Shown: positions 5,190 through 6,195 of the stretch, piece by piece | How the letters are laid out: every line of letters begins with the position of its first letter | Numbering within the stretch: position 1 is the first letter of the stretch | Source: CBFGTV01 sp965652145 | GTDB lineage: Bacteria; Bacillota; Clostridia; Peptostreptococcales; Natronincolaceae | Assembly (NCBI GenBank): GCA_965652145.1 | Contig: CBFGTV010000121.1 | Location: 1-6,195, forward strand | Reading direction: 5' to 3' | Length of the DNA stretch: 6,195 nucleotides | Notes under the pieces: generated by a model | Seen by the model: the letters and a program-made list of their open reading frames with translations, nothing else | Told to the model about the DNA's origin: nothing | Database searches by the model: none | Position numbers and translations under genes: made by a program

Positions 5190-6026
5190 TTATTGCTTCC
5201 ATTTTAAAAATTTGTTTTCAAGTCTGGCAATAAACTGATACATTAATGCTGTTGCCACAGCTAGAATGATTACCCCTGCCATGACAATATCTAATCGAAA
5301 GACCTGCCCGCCATAAACGATCAAATAACCCAATCCTGCCTTGGAAACCAGAAATTCACCAACAATTACCCCAACCCAGGACATACCTATGTTTATTTTC
5401 ATGGTGTTAATCATATTGGGAACATTGGCGGGAAGGACGACCTTTTTTAATATTTGTAGCTTAGTGGCGCCAAAGGTTTTTAGCATTTTTATTTTTTCCT
5501 CATCTACCTCCTTGAAGCCATTGTAGGTGGCCAGAATTGTGACCACCAATGAAATTGTCAGGGCAGTTACAATAATTCCCCGCATTCCGGCACCGGCCCA
5601 GATAATGATAATAGGGCCCAGGGCAATTTTAGGTAAGGCATTTAATACCACCAGGTAGGGGTCAAAAACCCTGGCGGCGAAATCTGACCACCATAGTAAA
5701 ATAGCGATTAGGGTGCCCAAAACTGTCCCCAATAAAAATCCCATAATTGCTTCAAATAGGGAAATGCCCGTATGCATAAAAATTGAACCATCCTTTGCCA
5801 AGTTTACAATGAGCTTGACAATGGAGGTGGGTCTGCTGGTGAAAAATGGGTCTATCCATTTCAAATGGGCTGCCAGCTCCCATAATACCAGAAGAAAAAT
5901 CAATAGACCTATTTGAGAGAGCAGGATTTGAGTTTTTTCCATTTTTAATCCCTTTAAATAGGCCAAGTGGCTGGGGGAATATTTTTCATCCTGTAGCTTC
6001 TGTCTACGATTATTGAACATAAACAT
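5190..6026 (-). CDS. ABC transporter permease, SsuC/TauC/NrtB type
   Basis: Inner-membrane subunit of an importer of the nitrate/sulfonate/taurine/thiamine-precursor class, about 278 residues. After a polar N-terminus of about 33 residues come TM1 (34-53, LLSQIGLLIFLLVLWELAA), the periplasmic FFTSRPTSIV motif typical of SsuC-like proteins, and several further membrane segments. These include NALPKIALGPIIIIWAGAG (129-147) and a C-terminal pair around MAGVIILAVATALM. The ATPase-contacting EAA loop is at about 176-199 (EEKIKMLKTFGA with Gly186, ending LP). The ATG at 6026 is chosen because GGAGG stands 7 bases upstream on the minus strand; the open frame beyond it is shadow from the ATPase gene. 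A shorter start at 5942 (MEKTQILL), with a weaker AAAGGGA, is possible and would remove the unusually long polar N-terminus. The gene overlaps the ATPase end by 17 bp, suggesting coupled translation. The substrate cannot be told from the permease alone. Confidence 0.9.
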   Translation of the reverse strand: MFMFNNRRQKLQDEKYSPSHLAYLKGLKMEKTQILLSQIGLLIFLLVLWELAAHLKWIDPFFTSRPTSIVKLIVNLAKDGSIFMHTGISLFEAIMGFLLGTVLGTLIAILLWWSDFAARVFDPYLVVLNALPKIALGPIIIIWAGAGMRGIIVTALTISLVVTILATYNGFKEVDEEKIKMLKTFGATKLQILKKVVLPANVPNMINTMKINIGMSWVGVIVGEFLVSKAGLGYLIVYGGQVFRLDIVMAGVIILAVATALMYQFIARLENKFLKWKQ

Positions 6027-6195
6027 CCAACTCCCTCCATATTTGATTAAAATAGTGTCTGAACTCGGGGGCCTCTCGACATTTAATCGGCGAAGCCTCT
6101 CCGTCCTGGCAGGTGAGCTTGATATCATATATGCTCTTGATAGTGGCAGGGCGATTGGAAAGAACCATAACCCGGTCTGCCATAGAGATGGCTTC
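6010..6195 (-). CDS. ABC transporter ATPase, C-terminal end (5' part outside window)
   Basis: Only the last 61 residues are in the window, read on the minus strand from the right edge to a TAA at 6012-6010. They start with EAISMADRVMVLSNRPATI, the segment that follows the H-loop in SsuB/TauB/NrtD-type nucleotide-binding subunits, where the usual family text is T-H-D-I-x-E-A. The remainder (IKLTCQDGEASPIKCREAP and FRHYFNQIWRELDVYVQ) matches the short variable C-terminal tail of these ATPases. Walker A, signature and Walker B motifs lie outside the window. Its stop overlaps the start of the permease gene, so the two form one operon and one transporter. The substrate-binding protein is presumably further to the right. 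Confidence 0.88.
   Translation of the reverse strand, partial: EAISMADRVMVLSNRPATIKSIYDIKLTCQDGEASPIKCREAPEFRHYFNQIWRELDVYVQ

Noticed and set aside
5169..5207. Tiny plus-strand ORF (MKGLLMILLLPF) preceded by AAGGAGG at 9 bases
   Set aside because: Only 12 codons, and the AAGGAGG is one arm of the hairpin after the permease gene, while the coding part overlaps the permease 3' end. The match to a ribosome site is most simply a by-product of the stem.
6027..6128. N-terminal extension of the permease frame up to 6128
   Set aside because: This stretch is the coding region of the upstream ATPase in another frame; its translation is not permease-like and a clear ribosome site precedes the ATG at 6026.

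Overview
The window is AT-rich and has a strongly Gram-positive, low-GC Firmicutes look. Shine-Dalgarno sequences are close to AAGGAGG, GTG and TTG starts are used, and spacing between genes is tight. An anaerobic Clostridia-type bacterium is the best guess. This rests on sequence style and gene content, not on a marker gene.

The left part (1-2140, + strand) is a two-component system: the C-terminal part of a PAS-linked sensor histidine kinase, cut by the window edge, followed closely by an NtrC-type response regulator (receiver, sigma-54 AAA+ domain, Fis-type HTH). The next 174 bases (2141-2314) hold what such a regulator needs. There are two tandem near-identical dyads, TGGTAA-N5-TTACCA, 20 bp apart centre to centre. 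About 70 bp further on is a -24/-12 element with the exact GG-N10-GC spacing, and then a strong ribosome binding site.

The middle part (2315-4742, + strand) is the likely target operon: a family III (CaiB/BaiF/Frc-type) CoA-transferase followed by madL and madM, the two subunits of the MadLM-type malonate carrier. My reading is that the kinase senses malonate or a related acid, the regulator switches on the sigma-54 promoter, MadLM imports the acid, and the CoA-transferase loads it onto CoA. No malonate decarboxylase, malonyl-CoA synthetase or ACP system is present in the window. A small unrecognised ORF (4735-4935) overlaps the end of madM and may be degraded. A probable intrinsic terminator follows at 4963-4995.

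The right part (5190-6195, - strand) is a separate, convergent operon. It contains the C-terminal end of an ABC transporter ATPase and a SsuC/TauC-type permease whose start overlaps it by 17 bp. A hairpin lies just past the permease stop. The substrate of this transporter cannot be told from the window.
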